From a virus, in IMG/VR virus record IMGVR_UViG_3300036801_000102, positions 1 through 64,000 of that record: a DNA stretch of 64,000 nt; one strand, 5' to 3'. Below, piece by piece: positions 26,801 to 34,971 of the stretch. The notes beneath the pieces were generated by a model. The model ran no database searches. It was not told where the DNA came from and was given only the letters and a program-made list of their open reading frames with translations. The position numbers and the translations under genes are program-made. Position 1 is the first letter of the stretch, and the number at the start of each line of letters is the position of its first letter.

Positions 26801-28615
26801 GAGGCACAGGCAAGATCGGCCGGCATGCGGCGGCAGCCTTTGCGTGGGTCAGGTAGCTTCCTGAAGCAGCGATCGTTTCCGACTCAACTTGAAGGCATTG
26901 CCGCCGGCCTTGAGCCAGTGACGTTCAATCCGGTCGATCTGCAACTCATCAAGTTGCATGAGATGCAGAAATTCTACCACGGAACTGTGTTGGCCGATCG
27001 GATGAAGGCTGAGCGTCTGGCAACCTGGGTGCCTGCTACGGCTCAAGCGGAGCGCGATGCAGCGATCGATGGCTACAAAAAGCTAGACGACACGATCTTC
27101 AAGCCTCGTATGATGGGACAAGCGAACAATGCTGGGTTTGGCCGCCTCGAGCCCGGCAACTACTGGGCGCCAGAGCCTATTGCGCGTGTCTTCAACAACT
27201 ATATGAGCCAGGGATGGCATGGTCAGTCCGTCATCTACGACGGTGTGCGCCGCGGCAATAATGCGCTGAATACGATGCAGCTCGGGTTTTCTGGCTTCCA
27301 TGCGGCATTCGTCACGGCCGACACCGCCATCAGCAAGGTAGCACTTGGGCTCCAGCAGGCAGCTGCTGGGCATCCGATCCGCGGGTTGGGCAATATGTTC
27401 TCAGGCGCGACGATCGGCCATGCGATGGTCAGCACGGTTCGGAAGGGATCTGAACTGCGGCGGGCGTGGTTAGATCCAGCGAATGCTACGCCAGAAATGC
27501 AGCAGGTGGTGAAGGCTCTGGAAGCCGGTGGTGGCCGGATCGGAATGCCTGAATTTTATCAGACTAGTGCATCGGGTTCGTTCTTCCGGAACCTTTCGGA
27601 CCTAAAGAATCCACAGTCTGTCTTCTATCAGGCTGCGCAGATGTTCCGTGATTCGCCAGGTGTGCTGAACAAGGCGATCATGGTGCCGCTGCGGCTGGCT
27701 GGCCGAGCAATTGACACGCTAAATCAACCGCTCATGGGCACACTTGTGCCGCGAGCGAAACTTGGCGTCTTCGCCGACATGGCGCAGAACTGGCTGCGTG
27801 ACAATCCCTCAGCGACAAGAGAACGGGTGGCTGAGGCCATGACCAAGTTTCAGGACAGCGTTGATAATCGACTGGGACAATTGAACTACGACAATCTGTT
27901 TTGGAATAAGACAGCGAAAGACATTGCATTCATCACTACCAGATCTGTTGGCTGGAATCTTGGCACAGTGCGCGAGATAGGTGGTTCATTTGTCGATAGC
28001 ACATCAGCTCTTAAGGCAATTGCAAATGGCAAAGCTCCACAGTTTTCTACGCGGATGGCCTATACAATTGCATTGCCAATTGTCACTGCTGAAATTGGCG
28101 CAATTATGACGTATCTATCAACCGGCCAAGCTCCACAATCCATGTTGGATTACTTCTACCCTCCGACTGGAGGCCAAGATGATAAAGGCAATGTCGAGCG
28201 TCGGATGATTCCTGGCTATATGAAAGATGTAATTGCTGCTTGGAAGGACCTGGTACAGACCGCTCTCAACAAGACATCGCCACTGCTGGAAACTCTGGCA
28301 GAGCTGCGCCAGAATAAGGATTACTATGGAGGGATTATCTATGATCCACAGCATGATAGGCCGCTCCAGGCATATGGCGATTATCTGCTGAACCAGACTG
28401 CACCATTTTCACTCCGGTCTTTCAATAAGTTGCATGGCGAGGACGCTCCGATGATCGACCAGGCGCTAAGTTTTTGGGGCTTCCAGGCAGCTCCAAAATC
28501 GATCACGAATCCAGAGCGCGGAGAAATGTTCCAGAAGAGAGAGAACCTTAAGGGATATCGCAAGCGGATGAGAGAGCCTGGCAGATTGAACGTGTTCAAT
28601 GCGCCGGAATCGTGA
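23843..28615 (+). CDS. Giant ejection protein with lytic transglycosylase domain
   Basis: 1590 residues. Residues about 20-135 form an SLT-type lytic transglycosylase domain: 'NQESGGDP' with catalytic Glu48, 'GLMQLMPETA' and 'AAYYHGG'. The motif N-P-F-A-[QR]-F-D appears four times (near residues 6, 152, 166 and 445) as linker repeats. A Pro/Glu/Ala-rich middle is followed by a helical C-terminal region of about 800 residues. This matches T7 gp16-like internal proteins that digest peptidoglycan during DNA entry. It starts immediately after the previous stop; a terminator-like hairpin follows. Confidence 0.8.
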   Translation: MAEDANPFAQFDSGDARPSPAVLAAAVDHAGQQHDVDPDLIHLFINQESGGDPRAVSTQGAAGLMQLMPETAATLGVRDLFNWRQSLDAGTRYLKQGLNTYNGRVDLAAAYYHGGPDVDQWGPKTADYSDRVMQAYQARKAAQQQQRPTQETNPFAQFDKSPPQQVNPFAQFDKPAPATGTTSDAGRPLTSRQTVSQMPMAKTEAEAPVPPGQQAQTPLVGGPTPEGKAIIEAAKEGWQNTPDLLTPMAQQWADAHGLGGDARALGWVLKGFNAAWSGATETANQIGTAFGQPLLGRDAAAMIETAGMTGAPHVPLREALRGMPESAAPAEVSREALADIATGKPEATPNAGLPTLQRMAAEATERQKAAENAAVEDTPKPPVTPEARATEELQAVAEPAQAAAPEPVKPAPVSPPPEVLATPPQESTAEAARAAGVTEPEIAANPFARFDEPAVSENTSLFPEAEPLTPAPKLGNVTPYEPIPREPTRLINFLRQPTVLNQGTVHETTLPGGLQDAGGDLKAILGGTKGRPGLISKNGRTLDDAALMAWESGYLPGAERPDTNMLLDAIRDDHNGVPRYSEHDLDRVEAYHAATERNAEIDRLSTEHENPTAGRTRDQFFDDLADRMSTDDFAREIAAQDDAGAAAYAEFEKQAKSVASEARNARDFYGQSQARSLEDLEREYASETAAPALGQHEASGEQPGLAGEPSAAGQESNAPRGGVTRDAGRTAAADHAETDILGKEVVQPRAKATPEPTIRNDTRQDVMPGMEPSARQAQEARDAQGRGALQSDVPQKKADEGLFAPDTTGQGTLYSFPGALFDPAAWRRAFGNLGHQVQTNPQFELLRDKRGIAFAAGEIRAGLAPTSYRGAKPMEYALRQHNAASAHAYDQSFHALEQVRAAVDKLPKDAQIEFTDRMERGVAQPTPELQTIADALRSQLDGWATKIQGLGKGYLANAVENYIGHIWGNYADWAAQRQTTLPQTAMEAQARSAGMRRQPLRGSGSFLKQRSFPTQLEGIAAGLEPVTFNPVDLQLIKLHEMQKFYHGTVLADRMKAERLATWVPATAQAERDAAIDGYKKLDDTIFKPRMMGQANNAGFGRLEPGNYWAPEPIARVFNNYMSQGWHGQSVIYDGVRRGNNALNTMQLGFSGFHAAFVTADTAISKVALGLQQAAAGHPIRGLGNMFSGATIGHAMVSTVRKGSELRRAWLDPANATPEMQQVVKALEAGGGRIGMPEFYQTSASGSFFRNLSDLKNPQSVFYQAAQMFRDSPGVLNKAIMVPLRLAGRAIDTLNQPLMGTLVPRAKLGVFADMAQNWLRDNPSATRERVAEAMTKFQDSVDNRLGQLNYDNLFWNKTAKDIAFITTRSVGWNLGTVREIGGSFVDSTSALKAIANGKAPQFSTRMAYTIALPIVTAEIGAIMTYLSTGQAPQSMLDYFYPPTGGQDDKGNVERRMIPGYMKDVIAAWKDLVQTALNKTSPLLETLAELRQNKDYYGGIIYDPQHDRPLQAYGDYLLNQTAPFSLRSFNKLHGEDAPMIDQALSFWGFQAAPKSITNPERGEMFQKRENLKGYRKRMREPGRLNVFNAPES

Positions 28616-28621
28616 GCTTGA

Positions 28622-28651
28622 GGCGGCACTGATTGCCGCCGTTGCGCTTTT
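28622..28651 (+). terminator. Rho-independent terminator
   Basis: GGCGGC (28622-28627), a seven-base loop, GCCGCC (28635-28640), then GTTGCGC and four T. It lies seven bases after the giant ejection gene and separates the virion block from the lysis cassette. Confidence 0.55.
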
Positions 28652-28812
28652 CCATATTTGGCGAGCATTGGCTGGCTTCTTCTGAACTGGTTGCCACCCC
28701 AAGTAGCAACGATGTATAAGGCTACCGCCGACTGGCGCGCCGCCAGCGTGGTCTGTAGCGGTCTCTCTCCCTGACGCGCGCCGCTGACTGGAATCGGCGA
28801 AAGGACGCTTTC

Positions 28813-29187
28813 ATGACAGCAGTCCCGGGCTCAGGTGATGACGTAAGCGTGTGGCAGCCGCTTGGCGCGTTCGCACTTTCCCTGTTTGGAATCGGGTTTG
28901 GTATTTTTCGTTGGTTCCTGGGGAAAATCAAGGAAATACGTTTGGAAAATGAACAAGCCATTCTAGCGCTGCGGACTGAGGTGATTGCTCGGCTTGACAG
29001 ACAATATTCTGAGAGTCGCGAAGATCGCGAACAAATAGGTAAATTTCGTGAGCTTATCCTGCAAACAATGGCGACGCGCACAGAAGTAGAGAGAGCATTG
29101 GACCGGCAGACTCAGCAGATTGTCGAACGATTGGATGCTAGGTTCTCGCCATTTGAACCGCCGCGGAAGTCTCGCAGTGACGGCTAG
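28813..29187 (+). CDS. Small membrane protein with coiled coil, lysis cassette
   Basis: 124 residues: a short N-terminus, one transmembrane segment (about 17-36) and a charged helix to about residue 110. This is the topology of inner-membrane spanins or phage proteins such as XhlA. It overlaps the endolysin start by 11 bases, so a lysis role is likely. No outer-membrane spanin partner was identified nested within it. Confidence 0.55.
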   Translation: MTAVPGSGDDVSVWQPLGAFALSLFGIGFGIFRWFLGKIKEIRLENEQAILALRTEVIARLDRQYSESREDREQIGKFRELILQTMATRTEVERALDRQTQQIVERLDARFSPFEPPRKSRSDG

Positions 29188-29710
29188 TAGTTTCCAGGCA
29201 TCGCTAGATTTTATCTGGGCGCCTGACCGCGACGGAAGCCAGGATGACTCGGCGCCCGGCGAACCCTTCCAGACAGCATGGGGTATCACACAGACGACAT
29301 GGGACTCGTCTGTTACGGATGGGATTGTCATCGGCGATCTGACGAGCGCAACTGAAGATCAGTGTGCTGCTATCTACCGAGTGCGCTACTGGAACGCCAT
29401 GCATGCATCGTCGCTGCCGACTGGCGTTGACCTGATGTGCTTCAACGACGCGACGCTCACCGGCCCGGGTCATACCGCCAGGCTGCTTCAACGAACGGTC
29501 GGCGCGGTGCAGGATGGCGCGATTGGACCTGACACACTACGCCGCGTCGGCAGCTTCGGCGTCAAGGCGCTGATCGACACGCTTGCCGCAGCTGACGCTC
29601 TTTACCTCATGACACTCGCCAACGCTCCGAAGTTTCTGAATGGCTGGACGCGGCGTGAGAACGCATGTCGTGCTGCAGCCTACAAGATCGCGAGAATACA
29701 GGCGTCATGA
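29177..29710 (+). CDS. Endolysin, GH108-like muramidase
   Basis: 177 residues from GTG 29177, overlapping the upstream gene; GCGGAAG lies about eight bases upstream. 'FQASLDFIWAPDRDGSQDD' and 'TAWGITQTTWD' match the start of GH108 N-acetylmuramidases, and the C-terminal 'GAVQDGAIGPDTLRRV' resembles a PG_binding_3 domain. The position where GH108 enzymes have a catalytic Glu in E-G-G is occupied here by 'DRDGS', a variant seen from memory in some alphaproteobacterial phages; activity should be checked. The next gene, a holin candidate, overlaps its stop (ATGA). Confidence 0.75.
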   Translation: MTASSFQASLDFIWAPDRDGSQDDSAPGEPFQTAWGITQTTWDSSVTDGIVIGDLTSATEDQCAAIYRVRYWNAMHASSLPTGVDLMCFNDATLTGPGHTARLLQRTVGAVQDGAIGPDTLRRVGSFGVKALIDTLAAADALYLMTLANAPKFLNGWTRRENACRAAAYKIARIQAS

Positions 29711-29925
29711 ACCCATCTCCAGTCGTAACAGGTGGCTTGGTCGTCAGCGGTGCGATGCTTGCTGGCTTGGTCACTTACGTCTTCTCGCTGACCCATTTGC
29801 CGGCTCTATCGGTTGAGCAGGCTGGCACGATTGCCGCGCTCCTGATGGGTGCAGGGCACGGTATCGGCAAAGCCTTCATGTGGTTTATCAATCGGCGTTG
29901 GCCGCCGCAGAAAGGGTCAGCGTGA
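29707..29925 (+). CDS. Holin candidate, two transmembrane segments
   Basis: 72 residues from ATG 29707, overlapping the endolysin stop. Two hydrophobic segments (about 6-27 and 36-58), separated by a short polar loop and followed by the basic tail 'NRRWPPQKG', fit a class II holin. Position after a GH108 endolysin is typical. Confidence 0.65.
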   Translation: MNPSPVVTGGLVVSGAMLAGLVTYVFSLTHLPALSVEQAGTIAALLMGAGHGIGKAFMWFINRRWPPQKGSA

Positions 29926-29971
29926 CGCCCCAGGCGCGGGGGAGCCGCGCACATCACAATCGGAGACTTAC

Positions 29972-30499
29972 ATGGACTTCAACATGAATCGCCGCCGTGC
30001 GCTCGGCGCTGCTGGCTTCTTGGCGGCCGGTGCTGCACTGACTCTCGCTGGCTGCAAGAATCAGACAACAGATCAGCTGACAGCCGACGTGAATCTGCTG
30101 TCCAGCGGTCTGAGTGGCATTGTCACTCAGCTGAGTGATCCCGCTTTGAAGGTGCCACCCAATGTGATCGCTCAGGTGCAGAAGGCCCTCACTGACCTGC
30201 AGATGAACGCAGCACAGATCGGCACGTCATTGACGCCAAATGCCAATGCGATTCAGACCATTTCAACTGCTGTATCCACGATTGCGTCGCTGGCTATGCC
30301 GTTCTTTGCGGCTGCTCCGCAATTCGCTCCTGTCGTTGCAATCGTTCAGGCGGCTTTGGCACTCTTGCCGGCGATCGTAGCGTTTGTTGGTGCTCCTACT
30401 CCAGCGCCAGCTGCCAAAGCAGCACGAAGCATGACACCAGATCAGGCTCGCCTCGTTCTGCAAGATGCTCCTGCGACGATGACACGTCGCAGCTTCTAG
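29972..30499 (+). CDS. Tat-like lipoprotein
   Basis: 175 residues from ATG 29972, with CGGAG seven bases upstream. 'NRRRALGAAGFLAAGAALTLAGC' combines a twin-arginine-like motif with an L-A-G-C lipobox (Cys about 29). The mature part is helical and Ala/Pro-rich with a hydrophobic stretch near residues 100-140. Proteins of this type occur after lysis genes in related phages; function unknown. A short GCGCGG/CCGCGC hairpin lies at about 29936-29951. Confidence 0.65.
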   Translation: MDFNMNRRRALGAAGFLAAGAALTLAGCKNQTTDQLTADVNLLSSGLSGIVTQLSDPALKVPPNVIAQVQKALTDLQMNAAQIGTSLTPNANAIQTISTAVSTIASLAMPFFAAAPQFAPVVAIVQAALALLPAIVAFVGAPTPAPAAKAARSMTPDQARLVLQDAPATMTRRSF

Positions 30500-30520
30500 C
30501 GATGAAAGGAGAACGGCAGG

Positions 30521-31300
30521 ATGGACAATAATCGGCAGCTTGGGAGACTTCCTGCCGTTCTCGATGAGCGTGTGCCGGCAATGGCTGTACATATGCCATT
30601 TGCATCGTTGCCGCCGCCGCCGCGCAACATCAACTGGTATGCAGATGTTGGCGACTGGCCGATGCTCATGAACAATATTCGTGGTAACTGCGTCATTGCC
30701 GCAGCTGGCCACTATGTGCAGCAGGTCACGACCTATCAAGATGCTCCTCGGATCATGACCGACGCCGAGGCTGATACGGCCTATCAGGCAGTGAACAACT
30801 GGACGCCGACCGCTGCCGATACGGTTGGTCCTGGAACTTACGTGCTGGGACCGAATGGACTGCTGCAGTACTGGCGCACCAAGGGGCTCATGATCGGTGG
30901 TGCGCTGCATCGCTGCGGCCCTGCAGCGCGAGTGGACATTCGCGACGAAGAGCAGATCGCCCAGGCCATTGATGTGTTCGGCGGTCTCTTAGTCGGCGTC
31001 ACTCTCCGAGAGGACGCCTACAACGCTGACTTCCTCATGGACAGCCCGGGTGGCCGTGTCATCAGCGGGCATGAGGTCTGGGTCAACGGGCTTGAGACGC
31101 TGGCCAGCGGCTACCGCGTCTATGACATCGTGAGCTGGGGCATGCGCATGCGGATAACCGGACCGGTGCTGCAAGCGCTGATCGAAGAAGCCCAGATCAT
31201 CATTGATACCGACGATATGGCTGCGCGCGGGCATGATCCTGCCGACGTGCCTATTGCAACACTCGAGGCGACGATGGCGACGAATTTCCCGAGTGCGTAA
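30521..31300 (+). CDS. Papain-like fold protein, probable cysteine peptidase
   Basis: 259 residues. 'GNCVIAAAGHYVQQV' places Cys57 at the N-terminus of a helix, 'VISGHEVWVNG' gives His184, and 'YDIVSWG' supplies Asp202/Trp206. This is the Cys-His-Asp order and spacing of papain-like and C39-like folds. Lys, Ser and Thr are notably scarce around the core. There is no signal peptide. The substrate is unknown; its place after the lysis genes suggests a cargo or host-interaction protein rather than assembly. Confidence 0.55.
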   Translation: MDNNRQLGRLPAVLDERVPAMAVHMPFASLPPPPRNINWYADVGDWPMLMNNIRGNCVIAAAGHYVQQVTTYQDAPRIMTDAEADTAYQAVNNWTPTAADTVGPGTYVLGPNGLLQYWRTKGLMIGGALHRCGPAARVDIRDEEQIAQAIDVFGGLLVGVTLREDAYNADFLMDSPGGRVISGHEVWVNGLETLASGYRVYDIVSWGMRMRITGPVLQALIEEAQIIIDTDDMAARGHDPADVPIATLEATMATNFPSA

Positions 31301-31430
31301 GCTGGCTGGTTGGCCGCAGCCCGACCACCTTCATCACGTAGCTGTGATTCTCTGTACTGTGTGACCTAAATCACTTCCCAGACGAATCCACTTCGCCCTA
31401 GATTAATACGGAAGTAAGGGAGGAGTGGCA

Positions 31431-32081
31431 ATGATCAACGTTGTCAATGGCCGCATTATCAGTGGCCCCTATAGCGTCAATGGCGATTACGTCTTCACTG
31501 CCTCGAGCCAGGTCGAGAATGCTAGCATAAGCGCTGGCTACACCATGGTGACAGGGTACCATGGCCCAGGCATTCAGTCTCCGTTTGCTGATGTAACTGT
31601 TCACGGCACGATCGGGGCGAATGACACTTTCACCGTCGGAATGGCGTCTCTCACTGCCGTGCAGTACCCATCCAAGCTCGAGCTGGCCAGCAATCCCACA
31701 TCAGCGACTGACACGATCAACGTCAACTACGGTATGCTCCAGCTTGATACGCCGATCAGCTTCCTCGATCCGCCGCCAGAGAAAATCAACGTCAATTGGG
31801 CTCAGGAGAGCGGCAGCGCCGCGCCGGCACCGAAGGTGACCGGAGCTCTCTTCAGCTTCCTGACGCCATGGGCGCCTTTCGCACCGACATGGACGGCGCA
31901 CGACATGAACTTCAGCTACTACCACCACAACTGGTCGATCCACATCAACGAGCCGATGATAGCGGTTAAGCCAGAGATGATCGTCTCGGCGGCGGCCGGC
32001 GGCAATTTCCTGGTGACGATCGCCTTCCCAGGTGCGCCAGTCCCAGCCGGCGGAACCGTGATGCATCCGACCTTCGCATAA
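31431..32081 (+). CDS. Hypothetical late protein
   Basis: 216 residues from ATG 31431, eight bases after AAGGGAGG; an in-frame GTG at 31425 is too close to that site. The first half is beta-type ('VNGDYVFTASSQVENASIS'), and the second contains 'PPPEKINVNWAQESGS' and many aromatics and His. No family recognised. It is the last plus-strand gene before a strong inverted repeat. Confidence 0.6.
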   Translation: MINVVNGRIISGPYSVNGDYVFTASSQVENASISAGYTMVTGYHGPGIQSPFADVTVHGTIGANDTFTVGMASLTAVQYPSKLELASNPTSATDTINVNYGMLQLDTPISFLDPPPEKINVNWAQESGSAAPAPKVTGALFSFLTPWAPFAPTWTAHDMNFSYYHHNWSIHINEPMIAVKPEMIVSAAAGGNFLVTIAFPGAPVPAGGTVMHPTFA

Positions 32082-32089
32082 GGCAGCGA

Positions 32090-32159
32090 CGAGCCGATAA
32101 ATTCTGCCGATAAATCCCCCTCCCCAATTTATAGTTTATCGGGAGGATTTATCGGCTCG
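32090..32159. terminator. Large inverted repeat at convergent gene ends
   Basis: CGAGCCGATAAAT (32090-32102) is matched perfectly by ATTTATCGGCTCG (32147-32159). Inside, a second CCGATAAAT at 32107 followed by C-rich sequence can pair alternatively with GGGAGG and TTTATCGG near 32136-32155. The dyad lies between a plus-strand gene ending at 32081 and a minus-strand gene whose last ten codons lie inside it. A bidirectional terminator is the likely role. Confidence 0.6.
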
Positions 32160-32932
32160 CGGGAGCGCTGTATGGGGGTGGCAATCATCTGCTGATAATT
32201 CTCGGAGATTTGTTCGAGTGTGATCTGCTCAGGATCGAACCCGAGCAGACGATTCCGTGTCTCCGGATCCGCCTTGGCTAGCACCAGCAGCGCGTCTGCA
32301 ATCTTCTGGAAATCTGGATGCGTCATGACGTGGTTCGCTATGTCTGATGCCGACCAAGACTCGCCAGAGCGTTGCCGTCTGATAGTCTCCATCTGACTAA
32401 GTGCTCCGCATGCGGCCATGAAGGCTCGTCCTTTTGCCGTTTGTGGCTGGAACATCCACGTCGGCTGTCTGTGATCGCCGTCGTAGGAGTCGAGCACACC
32501 GAACAGCGCATAGAGACGGCAGTCATATTGTCGGCAGGCATTGGGGCGATACTCGTAGACCGTGCAACCGCCTGGACCGAGGTGGACACAAGCGCCATCC
32601 GCACGCTTGCGCAGGAACCATCCTTGTGAATCCTCTCGCCACTCAAGATCGAGATGCGCAAGCCGTTCAGGTGGCTCCATGGTTGGGTGCACATCGACGC
32701 CACTATGATAACAGCACTCGGTGCATCCGGCGCATGGCACGGTGGCGGTAGGGACTGGGTTGCCGCGCAATACCGTTTCGGCAGAAGCCAGGAGCTGCTC
32801 GCGCCAGACCATCGGATCGCCTGCTGCTCTAGCAGTCTCAATATTCCCTGTGGCGATGTTCCTAAACGGCACCAAAGCACCGATAGGCTTTGGATATGTG
32901 CCGGCTAGCTTCCGGCGGCGGGCTTCGCCCAT
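32129..32932 (-). CDS. YkgJ-type zinc/iron-chelating protein
   Basis: 267 residues. The core has C-x2-C-x2-C-C (Cys67, 70, 73, 74) and, about 45 residues on, 'CVHLGPGGCTVYEYRPNACRQYDC', the full cysteine pattern of the CxxCxxCC (YkgJ) family. It begins 'MGEARRRKLAG', a motif seen in SEC-C-like metal-binding proteins. Biochemistry of the family is poorly known. Its 3' end runs into the inverted repeat at 32090-32159. Last gene of the minus-strand early block. Confidence 0.75.
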   Translation of the reverse strand: MGEARRRKLAGTYPKPIGALVPFRNIATGNIETARAAGDPMVWREQLLASAETVLRGNPVPTATVPCAGCTECCYHSGVDVHPTMEPPERLAHLDLEWREDSQGWFLRKRADGACVHLGPGGCTVYEYRPNACRQYDCRLYALFGVLDSYDGDHRQPTWMFQPQTAKGRAFMAACGALSQMETIRRQRSGESWSASDIANHVMTHPDFQKIADALLVLAKADPETRNRLLGFDPEQITLEQISENYQQMIATPIQRSREPINPPDKL

Positions 32933-32958
32933 AGTCGGCTGTATCCTTTTGTGTTGGG

Positions 32959-33234
32959 TCAGAGGCCCAGCGCCTTAACAATCTCGTCGCGTTGAAACTC
33001 GATTGTGGTGCTGTCCAGCAGCGGATGAGACGTGTTCCTCATGTATGTGGTCCGGTTCTGGGCCACCATATACATGGCAAGATATACCAATCGCACAGTC
33101 CTCGGCAGATCCTGCCAGGAAATCTCGTAGGAGTTGGAAGCCACCTCGGAAGGGAAAAGCGAATCGTCCAAAGCGGAAACGCCCGCCTCAATCATCTCTG
33201 GCGTGACCTCTATTTCGTCGTTAGCTGCGTTCAT
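32959..33234 (-). CDS. Hypothetical phage protein
   Basis: 91 residues from the ATG at 33234, seven bases after GGGAG. The frame is open further upstream, but that part overlaps the integrase and lacks coding character. 'VTPEMIEAGVSAL' is a common start of small phage and proteobacterial proteins; a helix-rich remainder follows. Function unknown. Confidence 0.6.
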   Translation of the reverse strand: MNAANDEIEVTPEMIEAGVSALDDSLFPSEVASNSYEISWQDLPRTVRLVYLAMYMVAQNRTTYMRNTSHPLLDSTTIEFQRDEIVKALGL

Positions 33235-33364
33235 CTTTAGTCTCCCAGGCATGGGTTGGAATTCGGATCCAGGAGAATCTTGTCCCGAGATTCTCAATGA
33301 TTCCAGTCTAACGATTTCCCTGCTGAATATGTGCCGCCACTTTTTCTCGTGTTGTTTCAGCAAG
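33235..33364. other. Gap after the integrase, candidate attP
   Basis: 130 bases between the integrase stop and the next gene. A perfect dyad GAGAATCT-N7-AGATTCTC (33273-33295) lies here. Tyrosine integrases are usually encoded beside their attachment site, so this gap is the best place for attP, but no core can be assigned without a host junction. The dyad could instead be a terminator; no T-run follows it. Confidence 0.35.
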
Positions 33365-34345
33365 TTAGCAGGGCAGCTTTCTATTTTCCCTGAGCTTGTC
33401 TCGAGTTTGCAGACGCACGATCGCTGCGCTTGCCAGGCGCTCCTGGTCAGCGCCACGGGTGTAGAGCGCCACCATGGCAAGCGTCCGGTGCCCAGTAACT
33501 GCGGCGATCTCGTGCGGTGTGCAGCCGGCGTCAGCCAAGCTTGTGGCTGCCAGCTTCCGTAGTCCATGGACGTTGAGACCGGCCGGCATCTCGAGACGAG
33601 CGAGCGCAACGGGCAGCTCGTGGCTCAGGTGCACGGGCCGCCATGGTCGGCCAAGCGTGTTGGTCAGGATGCTGACTGAGGTTGCCTCTTCCCGCCACCG
33701 GGCCAGTTCAGCTCGCAGGGCCGGATGACAGGGGATGACCAGCTCCTCGCCGGTCTTCTGTTGCTTGACACGGATGCTCTCGCCGTCGAATGCCGACCAG
33801 GTCATGGCGCACAGATCCCCGCGGCGCTGCCCGGTGTAGCGCGCCAGAACAACCACACGGCGTAGGTGCTCCGGCAGCTCGGCCTGCGCTTTGTCTGCTT
33901 CCTGTGCGCTCCAGGCCCGGAGGTGACCGCCGCTGAGCGCCTTGATTCGGTTGGCTGGACTGTAGTCGATCCACTCTCGGTCAACGGCCCAGCTCAGCAA
34001 CGCCGAAACCGACCGGATGAATCCCTGGGCAGCGCCCCGGCCGCGCGACTGCATAATGGCGTCGCGGGCAATCAAGAGATCACGCCGGCGCACCTCGGCG
34101 ACACGAATGTGTCCAACCTTCTCGATCTCGCGAAGGTAAGTGGCATATGTTCTGCGGCTGTTCTCGGCCAGCGTGTGCCACTCGGGGCTACGTCGATATG
34201 CCTCGATCAGTGCGTCGATGGTGTCGGCCGGTCTCTCGCGACGCTTGGGTTTGTGAGGAGCATAGCGGTACTCCTTGACAGTGCCGTCAGCGAGTGTGTG
34301 TCGAACGACGCGCTGTGCTCGGCGCCCCTTTGGCCGCGATCTCAT
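33365..34345 (-). CDS. int: Tyrosine integrase
   Basis: 326 residues. A core-binding SAM-like domain (about 40-130) is followed by a catalytic domain with Arg174 in 'GQRRGD', Lys197 in 'QKTG', His260/Arg263 in 'HGLRK', His286 in 'GHRT' and the nucleophile Tyr295 in 'VALYTRG'. All catalytic positions of the family are present. It catalyses site-specific integration and excision. The start overlaps the excisionase-like gene by 59 bases. Confidence 0.9.
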   Translation of the reverse strand: MRSRPKGRRAQRVVRHTLADGTVKEYRYAPHKPKRRERPADTIDALIEAYRRSPEWHTLAENSRRTYATYLREIEKVGHIRVAEVRRRDLLIARDAIMQSRGRGAAQGFIRSVSALLSWAVDREWIDYSPANRIKALSGGHLRAWSAQEADKAQAELPEHLRRVVVLARYTGQRRGDLCAMTWSAFDGESIRVKQQKTGEELVIPCHPALRAELARWREEATSVSILTNTLGRPWRPVHLSHELPVALARLEMPAGLNVHGLRKLAATSLADAGCTPHEIAAVTGHRTLAMVALYTRGADQERLASAAIVRLQTRDKLRENRKLPC

Positions 34346-34571
34346 TGGCTAGCCCCTGAAATGCATGTCGCGCATCCGCCGATGCTGGGCCGCCGTCGAA
34401 AGCAGCGTCAAGTGCTAGGCGGTCCCAGCGCGGCGAGCGCTGCCCCAGCGTGTAGTCGGGCTTGGGTATGCGGCCTTGCCGCACTAGCCGCGGTATCGCG
34501 TCAACTCGAACGCTGATGTAGGCAGCCGCAGCTTCGACGTTGAGCCAGCGCGGCTCAGATCGTTCGGACAT
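34287..34571 (-). CDS. xis: Excisionase-like helix-turn-helix protein
   Basis: 94 residues from ATG 34571; upstream in-frame codons lack coding character. 'RWLNVEAAAAYISVRVDAIPRLVRQGRIPKP..TLGQRSPRWD' fits the short winged helix of excisionases and AlpA proteins. Direct overlap with int makes it the probable recombination directionality factor. The C-terminal 40 residues are encoded within the int overlap and look poorly conserved. Confidence 0.65.
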   Translation of the reverse strand: MSERSEPRWLNVEAAAAYISVRVDAIPRLVRQGRIPKPDYTLGQRSPRWDRLALDAAFDGGPASADARHAFQGLANEIAAKGAPSTARRSTHTR

Positions 34572-34572
34572 T

Positions 34573-34971
34573 TTAAATCCCAGCAACCCGCCCACGGGCT
34601 TTATAGGACGGACGCGGGGTGCCACTTGCCGCAAGCTCAGACAGTCGCTTTAACGCTTGTCCCCGATTTAGCATTTTTCTTTTGGGACTGATGTATTTCT
34701 GATCAATCTTCTGAACCTCGAAGGTAAATGGCACTACAGGATCACCAGCATCGAATCTAATTATGGCCTTAGCTGCTTTCGTCGGAACCGCCCAATGCTC
34801 ACGTAAATTGCCACCATTTCTTGTACGCCTAGTTACGGTGATGCCGTTTGTGCGAACTGCGACATAAGAAATAGTAGTGTCCATCTCCTTGATAGCGGTG
34901 GCTATCATGCATCGTTGAGGGGACCGACAATGCCCTTCGATTACGTGCTGTCTTTTGACTACGACTCTCAT
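34573..34971 (-). CDS. Conserved phage protein of unknown function
   Basis: 132 residues from ATG 34971, eight bases after AGGA. The pattern V-x-x-x-H-I-x-x-G, 'C..PQRCMIATAIKE', then beta strands and 'AAKAIIRFDAGDPVVPFTFEV' recurs in small proteins of many phages infecting Rhizobiales (from memory). No enzymatic motif. It abuts xis (one base). Confidence 0.55.
   Translation of the reverse strand: MRVVVKRQHVIEGHCRSPQRCMIATAIKEMDTTISYVAVRTNGITVTRRTRNGGNLREHWAVPTKAAKAIIRFDAGDPVVPFTFEVQKIDQKYISPKRKMLNRGQALKRLSELAASGTPRPSYKARGRVAGI

Noticed and set aside
31380-31410. Possible fourth copy of the late leader element (ACGAATC ... CTAG)
   Set aside because: Only two short blocks match and the spacing differs by three bases; no GAACAC block.
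33259-33270. Adjacent EcoRI and BamHI sites (GAATTCGGATCC), suggestive of a vector junction
   Set aside because: The sequence on both sides continues with phage-like genes and no vector sequence is seen; chance occurrence is adequate.
32959-33609. Long N-terminal extension of the 32959 gene into the integrase
   Set aside because: The overlapping part reads as shadow of int; ATG 33234 has a proper ribosome site.
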